Source: Micrasema longulum (Eukaryota; Arthropoda; Insecta; Trichoptera; Brachycentridae). Taken from it: a DNA stretch of 64,000 nt. The notes under the pieces are model-generated. The model was not told the origin of the DNA. It saw only the letters and a program-made list of their open reading frames with translations, and ran no database searches. Location: positions 186,001-250,000 of the forward strand of contig JAGVSM010004977.1 in NCBI GenBank assembly GCA_022494885.1, written 5' to 3'. This document shows positions 40,312 to 55,300 of this stretch, piece by piece. How positions within the stretch are numbered: the stretch's first letter is position 1; every line of letters begins with the position of its first letter. The translations under genes and the position numbers were made by a program.

Positions 40312-43300
40312 CTAGGAAAAAAATCCATTCAATTTGAAAAATCAACCTGTCTGAATATCGTCGCTTAGCTAGCTCCTCCTACACGGACATAAACATTTCA
40401 TTTCAATGCATTTGAAAGTGTACTTTAGTTAAGTTTTTTCAATAAAATTGTCATAATTGTAAAACAACGAAGCACGTGATTTCCACAAAGAAGCATTTTG
40501 ATCGGTTTTTTACTCCCGTTATGTTATTATATAAATAATATAGGAAATACATAATCATGTAAACTAAAAGTTACATGGGCCAAGAACATAAGAAGTCTAT
40601 AATTCTCCTCAACCTCTAAGCGATACCGTGAATGTCTCAAATAATTGATGAAAAAAGGAGTATGTACATATATTGTACAGCGTCGCTTGTCAAAAACCTT
40701 CCATTTAATTCATTTTTTAAAAGGGATGGAAAATGGGACATCCATGGATGATTAGTGTAAATATTTCCAAGAAAAATACAGATTTATTTCATTTTTAACG
40801 AAACTACTTTTAAGATGGATTGGGAAAATATTTCAATTTTGATATTATCCATTTTTTTTTTAAAATTACCTGCAGAGTTCCTATTAGAGTTAGTCTCACT
40901 CTGTAGAGACTGCGGGCGCTGTGAAAGCCTTCTCTCCTTCTCTACTTCAGAGCGCAGAGGTCTCGATGGAGTTAGCTAGAAATACATAATAAATCAGCAC
41001 CAACCTGATGAACTTGCAAGGGGGGCCTTGCTCAATGGAAGTCCCCCCTTGAATTTTGACAAACAAAATTGCGATCGACTCAGTCAGATAAACAAAAGAC
41101 AGTTTTGTTGGTTAGAATCAGTTTTAGCAAACCTTCAAATTCAAACAAGGGAATTCAATACAAAAATATACAAAATTTCAAACGACCCTCTCCCTGGTAT
41201 CATCCTTACAAATTGTCTAAAAAAATGGTCTCCAATATTTTCATACTTAAGATCGGCCACTGTATTGTGAATAAACATTTGTTTAAAATCAAGATTGTGG
41301 ACAGTCCTTGGTGTGAGTGCGGGCTTGACGAGGAATGCATAGAGGAGATGCTTTTTTGCATAGAATGCATGAAAAATCCAAGCAATTTTCAAAAAAAATG
41401 TGGTTTTTATCGTAGTTAATACCGAATTTTAATGAAATTAAATTATATTTTACTATCTTGAAATTCTCGGTGAGTTCAAAAAAAAAATCAACTTAACAAC
41501 TTGAAGGAAAATTTGAGGCTGATGTAAGATTTTTCACATACGCCAGTTGTCGTACAAGGATTGTGACTGTCCAAGCTTATCACAGGATAAAAGTTCACAA
41601 AGTATTTAGATAATACTGTTAGGAATAAAGTATAAATACGATTTAGAGCACATAATGCTAAGCATTAAAGAGATTGCATTTTTTTACCATGTTACATAAA
41701 ATATGCACATTGAAGATCTTAAAATGATAAATAACAATTCAAAAACATGTCCTTGGTATTTTATAGTCTTATTATATTTAACTCTTGTCTACAAACTGAT
41801 AGCTAAAAGGAGTAGAAGGAGGCTAAGGAATATGTCTAGAACTGGGTTGTAGTCCCACGTGTGAAGTGAAATTTTATGGGATCACGAATCAAAGATCCGA
41901 GGTTCAAATCCTACTCTACCACAACTTCCCATTTTTCCTGCATAAGGTAATTTATATTTAGGAAATGGTCTGAAAATCTAAATTTTTAGGTAAATAAAAC
42001 TCTATTTTTAATAGTATTTCTTTAAAAAAGTGTTACAAGAGTATAATTTTATGCACTGAAATTCTCATATATTTTTTTCTATTGTCTAGTTAACAAAAAA
42101 CACATCCATTTACTGTAGTACCGACATTTATTCAGTAGGTTTACCTTTAGAACATATTTATTGCCATATAAATTACTAATTTTAAAAAAAGGTTATAAAA
42201 ATATTATTCTCAAAGAAATACAGTAAAACGTTGTTTTTACATTCCTCAGTTTTATGTTTGCCCGCTTTTTACGCCGTAAAAATGAGGTTTTACTGTACAT
42301 ATATTTTATTTTGTTTTTCACCGCCGAGATGACGAATTACAAGCATTATAGAACATTAAAATAAAATCTTGGACATTGGCAGTATGATAAAAAAGTAAGG
42401 AAATTATATGATTTTGCCATTTTAAAATGCTGTTTAAAATTTTTTTTAAAAGTAAATGAATGTTTGATAAAAAACAATAATTTTCTAAAGTATTTCTGGT
42501 GAAAAACGTTTTTAAAAGTTTTATATGACTAAAATATAACTATTCAAACAGTAGATTACGCCTCTTAAAATTTAGACTTTCCATAGGTATGGTACTTATA
42601 TAAAGACAAAGTATTTAAGTAAACTTAGTTCTAATGATTCAAACAGGGTTATCAAAAAACAGGTTTAAATTTTGGTTTTTAAAAATAAATAGGTACAGCG
42701 AATTTTTAAGCATAGAATCGCTCGATTCTGGGTAGTTTAGTTGCTAAGCTTTATTTAATGTCGTGTTGGTTAGTGTCAGCTATCACAAAGGGCTTACTTT
42801 ATGTCCCCAAGAGTGTCATGCATGTTATATGTCCGTACGTCTACAGGCAAAGTCACTCTCTGCCTACACCTGTAGACACATCGCACAGTTCATAAACACC
42901 ATATTACCAGTAACTGCAGATACAAATACCCATCCCGCCTTGTATTCTTCAACCAGAACAAAGGGAAAGTTAAGTACTGCTCGAAAACTGTATTTTTTTT
43001 TCAAGTTTTCTCAGGCATATTAACAATGTGGACATTTATTTGTACTACAAAATTCACATGTCAAATATCGAAACCTGGAAGGGTTTAAAGAAAAATGTTC
43101 AGGAAGGCCAAAAAACATATCCAAGCGTCACCTACATGTATCCAAGTGTGACCTACATCTATCTAAGCATGACCTACATCTATCCAAGCGTGATCTGCAT
43201 CTATCCAAAAACAATTTATAAATTTGAAATGTTGCAATACTTGTAGATATCTGGATGTACAGGCTAAACCATTTTAATGAAATTCATTTTGCATGTTTTA

Positions 43301-46300
43301 AAGCACCTACTAATTTATGTTTTGTTTTAATTTTACATGATTTTTTTAAACAATTTCACAATATAGCATGTGTTCATACATGCAACAAAATGATCAATCT
43401 TACTTTCCATTTTGCAAGAGATTATTGGAAAATATAGAACTCAGTGACATAAAGTCATTCTACCAAAAACCTGTAATTCATGAGTTTTACCCGTCGACCA
43501 ATGATATGTTCTGTTTTTCAGTTACAGTTTAATAATTATAGCATTTTCTCACCACACGCATCAGCATTATTTGATGTAGCGTCACGTCTGAACAAAATGA
43601 AAGTCCGTTAATTACATGTCATTGATTACATTAAATTATTATAGAACTATAAATTTTACCGTGTGGAAAAATTTGTTCAAGTTCCAAGCTGGGTTAGTCA
43701 GGCGGTATAATGTTGGGGGTTACCTCCTGCCTGAGTTCCACTATGGTGCTCGTGGGGGTTACAGGATCTGGAATGGGGGCATGTCCCTTGGCGTTCCCGT
43801 TAGCTGCGGCGAGAGGCGCAGCCCCGGTGTACCACTGGCTGCCACTCCCTGATGGCGTGCTGGGGGCGCTGCTCATAGGGCCGAGCCCTATCTCGCTCTG
43901 AATTGTTTCATTTAATATTTAAAAACTTAATGTAATTATTTTTTATTATTTACAGAGAAACCTGAAAAGTTTATACTGTAAAAAATCATTGTATAAGATT
44001 TCAAAATGTCAATCAATTCAGTCTTAAATCTCAAAACGGTTGTTTAAGGGTCATTGTATATTTTCAGTCTTTTATTTACCAGTCGAAATTGTCCTATTTG
44101 GTTTTTGCTGTATGTATATTGTAATGATGTGAAGTCCTCATGTCAGTTACTTTTGTTAGTGTGATGTCGTCATCCTTGATGTGGCCTAATGTGAATTTAT
44201 GTATTAATTTGACGGTTTCAAGCATTCTCAAGTTATCTATGTGTAAATGTGCAGGCCTTGTTGCTGTCTACAATAAATTATGCTAGTAGCATTATTTAAA
44301 AAAACCGATTCCTTTCTATTACAATCTAATGGTTTACTAACATATTTTTTTGTATGGATAAGGATGTATTTGTTTACAATTTTTGTATTTATTTATTTTG
44401 ATTTAAAAATAATTTTCCATCACTGGGGTCCTGTGCTGAGGAAAACATTTTACATTATTTTGAAATGTGCCTTAATTATAAAAAAAAAAAACACTTTTTT
44501 ACCCATTTGGCCTAATCCACTAATCAATCCGTGGACGAATATATACATATCTGAATATTTTACGTGATTCATTGCTGACTTTTCGATCGCTCCGAACAAC
44601 AAAAAATTACATTGTGAAACTCGAAGAAAAATTTCCAAGTGCCCGAAATCCTTATTCACCGAGGCAGAGTTTTCTAGCATGTAACATTCGGCGACAGCTG
44701 ACGATTACCCGCTATTTCAATTTATAAACAAATATGGTAAATATTTTGAAATTTAAATAATTAACGGAGTCTTACAAACAAATAAAAAATTCATTACAAC
44801 ACTTAAGGTTTACCTTTCTCCCACGTCTTCTATCCTTGTCTCTCTTCCTTGAAGTTGGTAAGCCCAGAGTGGCGTAGCTGTTTGAGAGACCACTGCCCAG
44901 AGAACCCCTAAAAAGAATAGATAACAACACATTTTAAATTTCTAGACCCCTTTTCAAAAACAAAGATATCCATTAAATTTTTTTATTACATGTCAAAATA
45001 TAAATTGAAGGAAATGGCTCATTGTGGGAAAATAGAAAATGTAATTTTATCAGCTAATTTGGTTTTTCAAATTAACCCAACTTCAATCAATTATTGGGAA
45101 TTTCAGTTGGTTTAAGTGCCTATATTTAAAATGTTTTCAATTTTAACCTGTTCTGTTTTGATCATACATTTAAAAGTACCATAGAACTTCGTTGACTCGA
45201 ACTCCAGTCATCATTGCCAATAACCGGATTGTTATTCGGAAATAAAAGAGATATTACGTTTAATAATAAATTAAAAAGGGCGCCGGCAGCCGCTCAAGTT
45301 TTCAATGTGATTTCAATTCACTGTATTATTTGAAAAGCAATAAAAAGATGACTTCAGAGTAAATTTTGCATTTTCTTTCAAAACATTGCTTTAATTTAAT
45401 GGTTAATCCAACTATCCGGATTTCTACATATCCGGATAACGTCTGGCACTCATTGATCAGGGCAGTTGGAGTTTCACTGTAGTTTGGCTATAGAAATTAA
45501 TATTTATTATGTTATTATTCATTTCTATAACCCAACAAATATTTATTTCTTTTTCGTATTTAACTTTTTGTACATAATGCTAATTGCACATTGGCGGGCT
45601 TATTTCCAAATGGCAATTTCTTCCAACCAACCAATGAAATAAAAGTTTAATTTTATTATTCAAGTTACAAAACATATTCAATAGAAAATAAAAATGAAAA
45701 ACTTAAGATATATAAAAATATAAATAACTGTATGTATTTGAATTAACTTAAATCAATACTATTACTCAATGAAAAAAGGGAAAAAAGAGGAAAGAAGAAA
45801 GGAGAGATTAAAAAAGAGAAAGAAGATGTTTCTTCAGACGTATATTACAACAGAAATAAAGAACATCTTATAGAAGGAAATATATAAGTCTAGGCATTTA
45901 CATGGCGTATGATCTGTCATCGGCTGGTTTAAGTGGCCACTTTACACACCGTATAACATTCACCATTCTGCCTATATTTGAAAATCAATTTCGAAATCGA
46001 AATCGGGTTGTGGTCCTGTGGCTAGTGTCTCGGACTCACGGACCAAAGGTCTGTGGTTCGAATCCCACTCTACCCCAACTTGATTCCATTTTCTAATAGT
46101 GAGTTATTTACAACTCGTTGAAAATGGCCCACAAAATTAAACATTTGGGTAAATCGTAAGAACGCAAATATTTCTTTTATAAAAAAATTTTTCCTAATTC
46201 TCATTTTTCTCAATTTTCAATTCTTCCATATGTTGATCTTTGTGAAGTTAAAGAGCTAAAACCTTTATTCATCTGGTTCTTGTTTACAAAAATTTGGATA

Positions 46301-49300
46301 AAATCAAAATATGTTGAAATTAATGTTCGTATTGTTATTATACAAAAAAAATATATTTATAAAACAATATTTGGTAGCACTTAACATATTTATTTATTTA
46401 TTTTTATTTTTGCACCACAACAGGCCAGGAGGCCCAATTACAGCGGTGAATTACATCACAGAACACCCAGGCTTGAGAAAAATCACATTTAATTTTTGTG
46501 TTCTCACCGGGAATCGAACCCGGAACCTTCCGTCTGTGAGTCAAGCGTCTTGACCACTACACCACGGAGGCCGCCTATATGTTTACCATGTTATTGACAC
46601 GTGTGTACCACATGATCGACACATGTTTACCGTACGTGTAACACATGTTAACTACAAATGAAATATCTGTTCGGTACAATTTAAAGTTTTATCGTATTTT
46701 GACACTCTTTTAAGTGTCAGCTGAAAATTTTAACAAGCATTTGTTAAGTTATGACGATGTTTATGTATACCTAACACTGTATCACCCGGTATTTATGTAA
46801 TTGGCATTGTATGGGCGCAGAGCGTTAAGGAATTTAGTTACCTGTTAACCTGCTTGTTAAACTGTGATGTGAACGCTCTGAGGGTATTGGCTTGCGATCT
46901 TCCCATCGATACACCTGACCTGAAACAGCTCACACAAATTAATACATGGATTATACAGTTAACATTACGATGAAGCAGTCTAAATTTTTTAATTTCTTAC
47001 AATGAACCTCTTTTAAAAATTGAGCGCATTTTTTAAAACATCATTATTATTAAAATACACAATATAATCTCACTCTAAATAAAACAGAGGGTTCCTGTGA
47101 TTAGGAGAGGAGTACTCACTTTTTTTTAAACAAAGATATCCAAATAATCAAATTATAAGTTAAAATGTAACATAGTATATGATCATCTAAAAAAATGTAA
47201 AGGAAATACAAACTACGCAATCTTAACTATTTTAATCCCAACCTTCTATGCATACAATAAGTGAAGGCCCAAACAATATGAAGACCTATGTAAGACCTCT
47301 ATTGGAGTATAGATACCTAATATAGAGTCCCTATTTGACTAAAGACATCGAGCTACTGGAGAAAGTCCAAAGATGTGCTACAAAAATCCCCAAATTACCC
47401 AAAAGAATGACCACGGTAGATTAAAAGCACTAGGACCTACATCGTTGGAAAAACGAGGAGACTTAATATAAATATGTAAGATACTAAATGATTATTATGA
47501 CTGCCCCCTGCATGACTGCACGAGATGTTTTAATTAAATCACAACATTATTTACGGGATCATAACTGGAGGCTCTATTGTCCCCAATTCCACCTCAATCC
47601 CAAGAAAAAACTTCCTTTCCAGCAGAGTACTTTCAGACTGGAATAAATTGCCAAGCCTAGACGTCCATTCCATTTCGGTCAACCAGTTTAAAAACCGTTA
47701 GGATGCTTTTTTGGAGGAAGGAGAACGCAGACAAAAAGCAGTACATAAGATATAGGCGCACCAGCAAAGGCTGCCTGCCTATGACAAATAATAATAATAC
47801 GATCTATGACTATCACCTCACCGCACGTAACAGATGAACAGGATACGCAGCAGCGTTTGGTTTGGCAATGCTGTGAGCTATGCACCATCGGGTGCGGATA
47901 GAGGAATGATAATGATGACGAATACTTACTCCACACTGTGGTTGGTCTGAGTGGATATCTCCGACCAGCGATGGTCTCCAGAACTATCGGTGAAGCTCAT
48001 CCCTCGACTGAGCATGCTCATCTGTCTTCGCATGGTCACCATGGATATCTCCTTCTCCAAGTCGCAACTCTGCGTGTAGAACAAACAAATATCAAAACTC
48101 TAAAAAGGTCTCTACTGCACTCATTTGTCTTTGAAAATGTAAGCGAATTTGTTTAATATTTAAGTGACAGCATTTTTGAGTCATGCATGCAATAGGGTCT
48201 TATCGCATTTTAAAATTATAATATTTAGATAAGCAAAAGAATGTGATGGTACTGGTATTATTATTTTTGTTTGTGCGACGTAAGATAAATACGCATATTT
48301 TGAATAATCTGAAAATGAGATGTTTCACGCCCTATGTGACAAACGGCACGTTTTAGGTTACAGCACCGTGCTTGTGCATAATATTTGTTAGAAGCGCACT
48401 GGGCGTGTACGACCGCAAGCCGTTATGTATGTGCTTGTTTTTAAACCCGAAAATTATTTTTATTTTATTAACAAATACAGCAAAATTGCTTTTTACAAAA
48501 CTTATAATATAAACATATTTGGTTTAATTATTTTTTCAAAAAGCATACAAAACTTTTTACCCAAAATTTAAAGAACAAAAATGAAACCTAAAAATTATAT
48601 AACAGATTCCGTAGAAGTTTAAAACAATTAAAAAATAAATGTAAAAATCAAAGTAAATAATAAAATATTTTAAAGGATTAATATAACGAGAAAATTATCA
48701 AGTCCTGTTTCATATAATAATTATACTAATGGTTTAATTACCATTATGAATGAAAACTTGTATTTTATACATTTATTTGTTTTTTTTTTATTTAAATCTT
48801 AAAGTAGGGCACACATATCATACATATTGTTATGTGTGTTCTAATAATAACATTACAAATATATTTAATTTATAAATTGTTTATCACATATGTCTTGACC
48901 ATTATTTTAAATTTTGATATGTTTTTTTCTTCATAAATATTTTTTTGATATATGATTTGATTTTTTTGCACTACAACAGGCCAGGAGGCCCAAGTACAGT
49001 GGTGAATTACATCACAAATCAACCCAGGCTTGAGAGGAATCACTTTGAATTTTTGTGTTCTTACTGGGAAGCGCCTTGACCACTACACCACGGAGGCCGC
49101 CATTGATAGTTATCATTAAGATAGCATCATTAATAAGATATTATATATAATTAAGATATCATTAACATACATTGATAGTTATCATTAAGATAGTAAAAAT
49201 CCACTCTAAATATTAAATATATTTTCAACGTTATTCCCGATTTGAATATTTGTATTTGTCCTGATACCATATTGAAGTCGATTGAAAGCCAGTCGGCCTT

Positions 49301-52300
49301 ATCTCAAGGGCCTCAAAGCACTCACAGACACAGAGAATCGAATACGAGATTTGTGCCTTCAGCTGTTAAACTTTCTTTCTGTAAAATGTTAGTTTTTGCT
49401 AGTTTAAAATTGATTTATTTCACACATAGAACTGTATTCTTTATCCGCCTGACACAGAGCAGACAATACTCTCTGTGTATCCCTACAGCGAAACAGTGAT
49501 ATTTTGTCTTTTTCAAAAATATTTACATTACACCAATGATATTTTACATACGTGCAAACGATATTTTAGCAATATGTAGGCATACCAGCGATCTCAATTA
49601 CCAATAATGACAATAGATTAATGGATCAAAACATGAATAAACCTTTTTGCCATAATTTTCGTGAACATGCGCCTTCATCTTGTCAAAACATTCCGCTATT
49701 CTCTGGTGCAAGGGAGCCAGGGAAGGTGGTAGTCTAACTCTATGCACTTCGATTCCTATGGGAAAAAAATGTTTTTTTTAAAGGCAATTGAAGTACACAG
49801 ACTATTAGTTATGATTTTATTTCATGTTATTTTCTATAATGCTTTAAGTACTTTTTACTGAATATTGTAAGAGCCCTCTGAACAAATAAATAATTAAATA
49901 ATATTTACACAGTGATATAGCGAGTTCTAATATTAGCACCATATATGCCCGTTTTATAACACATATTATTTGGAATTCATTTGGTAAGAGTTAAATAATT
50001 TTGTCATTTATTTTAATACAAATATTTTTAGACAATAGGGAAATATCACTTTTTAAAAAATATTTTTAAAGTAATAAAGGTCTATGAAATACTGTCCAGT
50101 AAAAAAATACATTTTTGTTAATTATTAGTAGCATTAAAAATATTTTTAAATTTGTAATTTTGAATTCCCGCAAAAACGGTCATTCCATTGGCCAAGCCCC
50201 TAATACGTCACGATTCATGTTTATTTGTTCGTGACCATTAAAATTTGTTTAGAACATTGTCACGAATCTTGACGTTACAACTATCGAGGCCAAACATGTC
50301 ACATTTTTCTAGTGGCGTATTTAAAAAAAAATATTTTTAAATTTGTAATTTTGAATTCCCGCAAAAACGGTCATTCCATTGGCCAAGCCTCTAATACGTC
50401 ATGATTCATGTTTATTTGTTCCTGACCATTAAAATTTGTTTAGAACATTGTCACGAATCTTGACGTTACAACTATCGAGGCCAAACATGTCACATTTTTC
50501 TAGTGGCGTATTTAAAAAAAAATATTTTTAATTTATAAATGAAAACATTTCTCCACAATATCCATATTGATTTTGAAAATACAATTAATTATTCTAAATC
50601 CATTTCATATATTTTTATTGGTATTCGTAGTACGTGATATTTCCCTATTATGTAATTAATATTATTTTTACTGAAATATCAAAAGGAGAATGAAAAGCTT
50701 TACTAACCAAACTCCAACAGTGGTATCTGAGAGGCTATGAGGTCTTTGAGAGTGCTGATAAGATTTCTATGGTCAGGATGTGCACGAATATAATCCTCAG
50801 TAAAGAAAGCCTTCTCATAGTTCATTATTCCGCCCATCACAGCTGCGTCCACCATTCCTGTAGATTTTTTATTGATATAAATGATATTAAAAGGAAATGC
50901 GGTCTGACCTTTCTTCATACAAACGTATTTCCGTATATTCTCCCTGGATTACGGCACTAAAGCAATGATTTTTTTTACATACTGTAGATGTTCACAATTG
51001 GCTTGTCCCTATCGTTTGGACCATCTAAAAACCCGCCCAAAAGTGCCCAGTTTTATCTGACGTCTTCGGATGTACAACATACAAATAAGTATAATAAATA
51101 TTGATACTCTTCTGTCAAAAAAAAAACAAAATTCAATTTACTTTTGGGGTGCTGAAAATGGTTTTGTCGATTTTAGTTAGGTTAGTATTCATCAAACCGC
51201 TTTCACTTGTCTTAAGATCTAAATTTATTGCAACAGAAAGGGAAAACATTTCTGAAAAGGAAATATGGAAGTCTAGCTGAAACAGTTTTCTTACTTCACA
51301 AAAGTAAACAGATGGAAGAGTTGACAAGATGTGGATGTTTAAGCATAGGCAGAATGGTGAATGTTACACAGTGTGTAAAGTGGTCACTTAATTTTAATTA
51401 ATTAAATTGAATTAATCAAATAATTTTATTTTATTTATCAAATAATTTAATTTAATTAATTAAATAATTTAATTTAAATAATTAAATTTAAATTAAATGA
51501 AATTAAATGAAATATTAATCAAACGGACAGAGGATCGAGAAATTTTACAGCTTTAAATACTTGGGAGTTCACGTAGCTGAGGATGGAAGCATGCACAAAG
51601 AGCTCGCAACCCACCTAGGAATTTCTGGAGCAACTTTTAACATGATGCGTGTTGTGTGGAACTCTAGTCTATACTTGGTCAAAGCAAAATGCCGATTATT
51701 TAACTCTTGTAAAATGCCAGTACTCCCATATGGGTACGAATTTTGGCACCTTACCAAAGCTCAAAACACCAAACTTCTGAGTTTTGAGAGTAAGTGCTTG
51801 AGAAGAATATTAGGTATAAGGTGGTTCGATTTTATAGCTTTTATTTAAGTACAAGAACAGACGCAGCAGTCTCCTATAACTAGTGTCTTGAGGATACAGC
51901 GTTGGACCTGGATTGGAAACATGCTACACATGCCTCTTAAGGAGAACTTAAACCCAAGTTGCCTCTTCTTTAAACCTGCGGGCTCACGCCGTCTTGGAAG
52001 GCCATCGATGACGATCTTTCGACTTTATTCGGCGGGACTAAGAGACGCTGAATTTATGCGGGAGGAGGCGATAATGCTGACTGGCGATAGGGTCTCCCGG
52101 AGGCAACTGGTGATGTCCACATGCTCCAATTAGGAACGGATGTGGAAAAGAAGAATTAATTAATTAAATAATTTCATTTCATTCATTAATTAATTTATTT
52201 ATCTTAATAACCAACTCACTAGGGAGTGAAAGTCCAGCCTCTCTACAAACATTTGGACACACTCAAAACACTGTTAATAAGATTTTTTTTTTTTTTTGTT

Positions 52301-55300
52301 CAGTGCCACATAGCTGCGTTTATTTATAAGACAAAATTCAACAAAATCACGTTTGTACAGTGTGAAAAGCGAACACAGATATTAGAATCACGGATAATAA
52401 ATATTGTTACCATAATCGGTCAGTCCCAAAACAATCTATACATAAATAATCCGCACATTGTGACCAAACTTTGCCTATCGTTATCACTTATAATAATAAC
52501 TATACATGTGGACCAAAGATTGGTTATTCAATTTAGACCGACATAAGAAGATAACCAATTTGCCTTACCATTCAATTTCCTAGTGAGGGGGTCTAGCGGT
52601 AAGGTGTGATCAGCGCGATGCTCGATGACTAAGGTTCGCAAAATGGAATTGGCTTTCCTCATAGTTTCTACGGCGACTTGAAGCGGCGACATCTCGTACG
52701 TTTTACTCTTTACAACTGGGCACCACCTCAAAATACCTGGAATTATAGAAATGTTTAATAATCCACATTTAAAGAGAGCGGAGTTTCCTGGTATGTAGGT
52801 GAAGTAATTCAGTCATATGAATGTTACACTGTGTGTAACCAGCCAATGGTCATAAACCCTGTAAGTAAATACCTAGACTTCCATATTCCCTTCTTTAAAA
52901 TGTTCTCCATCTCTGTTGTAATAGAAATTATTTCATTACAGTGAAACCCCGAAATTACGTCCCCGCAATTTGCATTTTTCCGTGATTCACATATAATTTT
53001 TGTAGTCACATTGAATTATGAATTTTTAGTACATTAAAAACCCAGTTTTAAGTTTTTTTCCACAATTAACTTTGGAGAAATTCGCAATCCCCACTGAAAA
53101 CTGACAGCTCGAGAGTCTGAAGTTAGTCTCTATCATTATAACAACTTTTTTATAGCGGCTGCCACAGACCAAGTAAACACAGCTGAAAATTTAGCATACT
53201 TCAGAGGCATGTATGCCAACATAATAAAAAAAAAATTGACAATCAAACTCTCCAAACCCGCAAAATTAAAAAATTCCCATTATTTTATGAACACACTTAT
53301 ATAGTTTCATATGTATGACATTATTGGTTATTATACAGTATAGTCTCTATAATCTGAACATTTAAAAACCGAGCCTGTTCAGTTAAACGATTTTTCAAAT
53401 AACTGTAATCTTTAAGAAATTAATAACAAATTTCTTGCATATATAAAAGGGTGCATATTAATAAGAGATATGCGATTTGTTTTTTTTTTATTGATAAAAC
53501 CCAAATTTCCAAGTTTATTCATATCAATATAAAGTATAGACATGGGAATTATGCATGGAACACAATATCGCTCAAATACCCTCTTCGGCTTCTCTGGCAT
53601 GACGCCATCCTTTTAAAAAAAAGATCTATGATGTTTTGACATAATTGGAGTTACATCTCACCAATATACCGAATTATTTCGTTCTTCAGGCCTGTGAAAA
53701 TGCAACTTCCAAAAAGTGTTCAGAATATATAGTGCAGCGCCACAATCCACGAAAAGATAAAGAGTATTTACCTGGTAACTTTTCTCTAATTTCCACTTCG
53801 GTCCTTTCCAACCAAAGTGTTCCAAATTCGTTTTGACTAGATTTTTCTTCACCAGAGTTGGCCATCGATTCATCTGTATAAAATATAATATTACTAGTAC
53901 AAAGTATTTTTAAATTTATTTCACTGCCACAAGACAAAGGATACAAGCAAAAACGCACCACGAAAATTACACAATATAAACAAAAGCACTCTTTTGAAAA
54001 AATAAATACTTCGTAGTCACCTTCTAGCTCAATGCTGTCGAAGGGATAATTTTCTTGAGCAGTTCGACTAAAAATACATTTACTGTCCTTATTTTCTGTC
54101 TTTAGCTTCAGTATTGTTTAATTTATTTATAAATTCATTTTTGTTCAAATAACATGCATGTAAACTGTGCAAATTGGCTTAGGCCGTGAATAAATACATA
54201 AAATTATATTAAATAATTTATAATAACAATAATCTCAAAAAGATGCATAGAAATTTAATTCTGTCTATGCTAGAATAGTGAATGTTAGTTTATAAATTGG
54301 TAACTTAAAACGGTGAATGATCCTTTTTTTAAATGCTCTTGATCTCTGTTTTAATATAAATTGAGTATTAAACAAATCAAATAGTGAAATCATACCATTT
54401 CTGTAGATCGGTCTCGAGTAGCGAAACTTGTTAACATTGTTATGTTGGTGGAATTTTAGTATTCTGTCACTAATCGGCTTCCCAGACATCCTGTTGTGTT
54501 CTGACATTAGCGGTTCCACAGCGTTGATTTGAACATCTGAACATTTACTGCGTTAAGGGTACAATAGAAATTTAAAAAAGATTGTTTGCATTATAAGCAA
54601 AACCCTTAGGTAGACCCTCAGTCTTTAAAACGATTTGGGGTGTGCGCGTATTCTTTCGGAAATCTAAAGCGTTGACCGAAGAAAACAACTTAGCATTTTC
54701 CTTCAACACAATACATAATTTTGTACAAGACCAGCTTATTAAACACAGGACGTTAACTCTTAATGATGAAATCGGACGACAAATACAGTGCAATGCTCTG
54801 GAATGCATCAACTTCACCCCTGCCATAGAGACGTCCGAAACAAAAGAACTTGATCTATAAAAGGCAATAACAAACTACACAAAAAAAAAAACATAAAAAA
54901 TTTGGTACTTTTTAGTAAGCTTTTTAATTTAAGGCGGGTTGTGGTTTAGCGGTTTCATGGACTCTGGATCAAGAGGTCCGAGATTCAAACACAGCTCTTC
55001 AACAGGTTTCTTGTTTTCTACCAATGGTAAAAATGTAAACAAGTGTATTTTTCCAATTAAAAAAGAATGAACAGATACAATAAAAGCACCCACCCCTTTC
55101 CCGAAACTGTTTATAAAGATTAATAAATTACAACAAGGATAAATTAGAGAAGGGAGAGAAGGGAATATGGAAGTATAGGCATTTACAAGACTTGTAACCG
55201 GTCATTGGCTGGTTTGAATGGCCACTTTATAAAGACTTGTCTTTCTTCAGTTTCGCATATTCACTATCAATTTTTTAAAACTAATTAAGCGAAAATTTAG

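Noticed and set aside
43028..43246. 72-codon open frame with YPSVTYI repeats
   Set aside because: Generated by a 21-bp minisatellite in an mbc intron.
46501..46575. tRNA gene on the minus strand with a perfect T arm
   Set aside because: The acceptor stem does not close and the sequence continues into a body shared with 48,967-49,101, so it is a SINE head.
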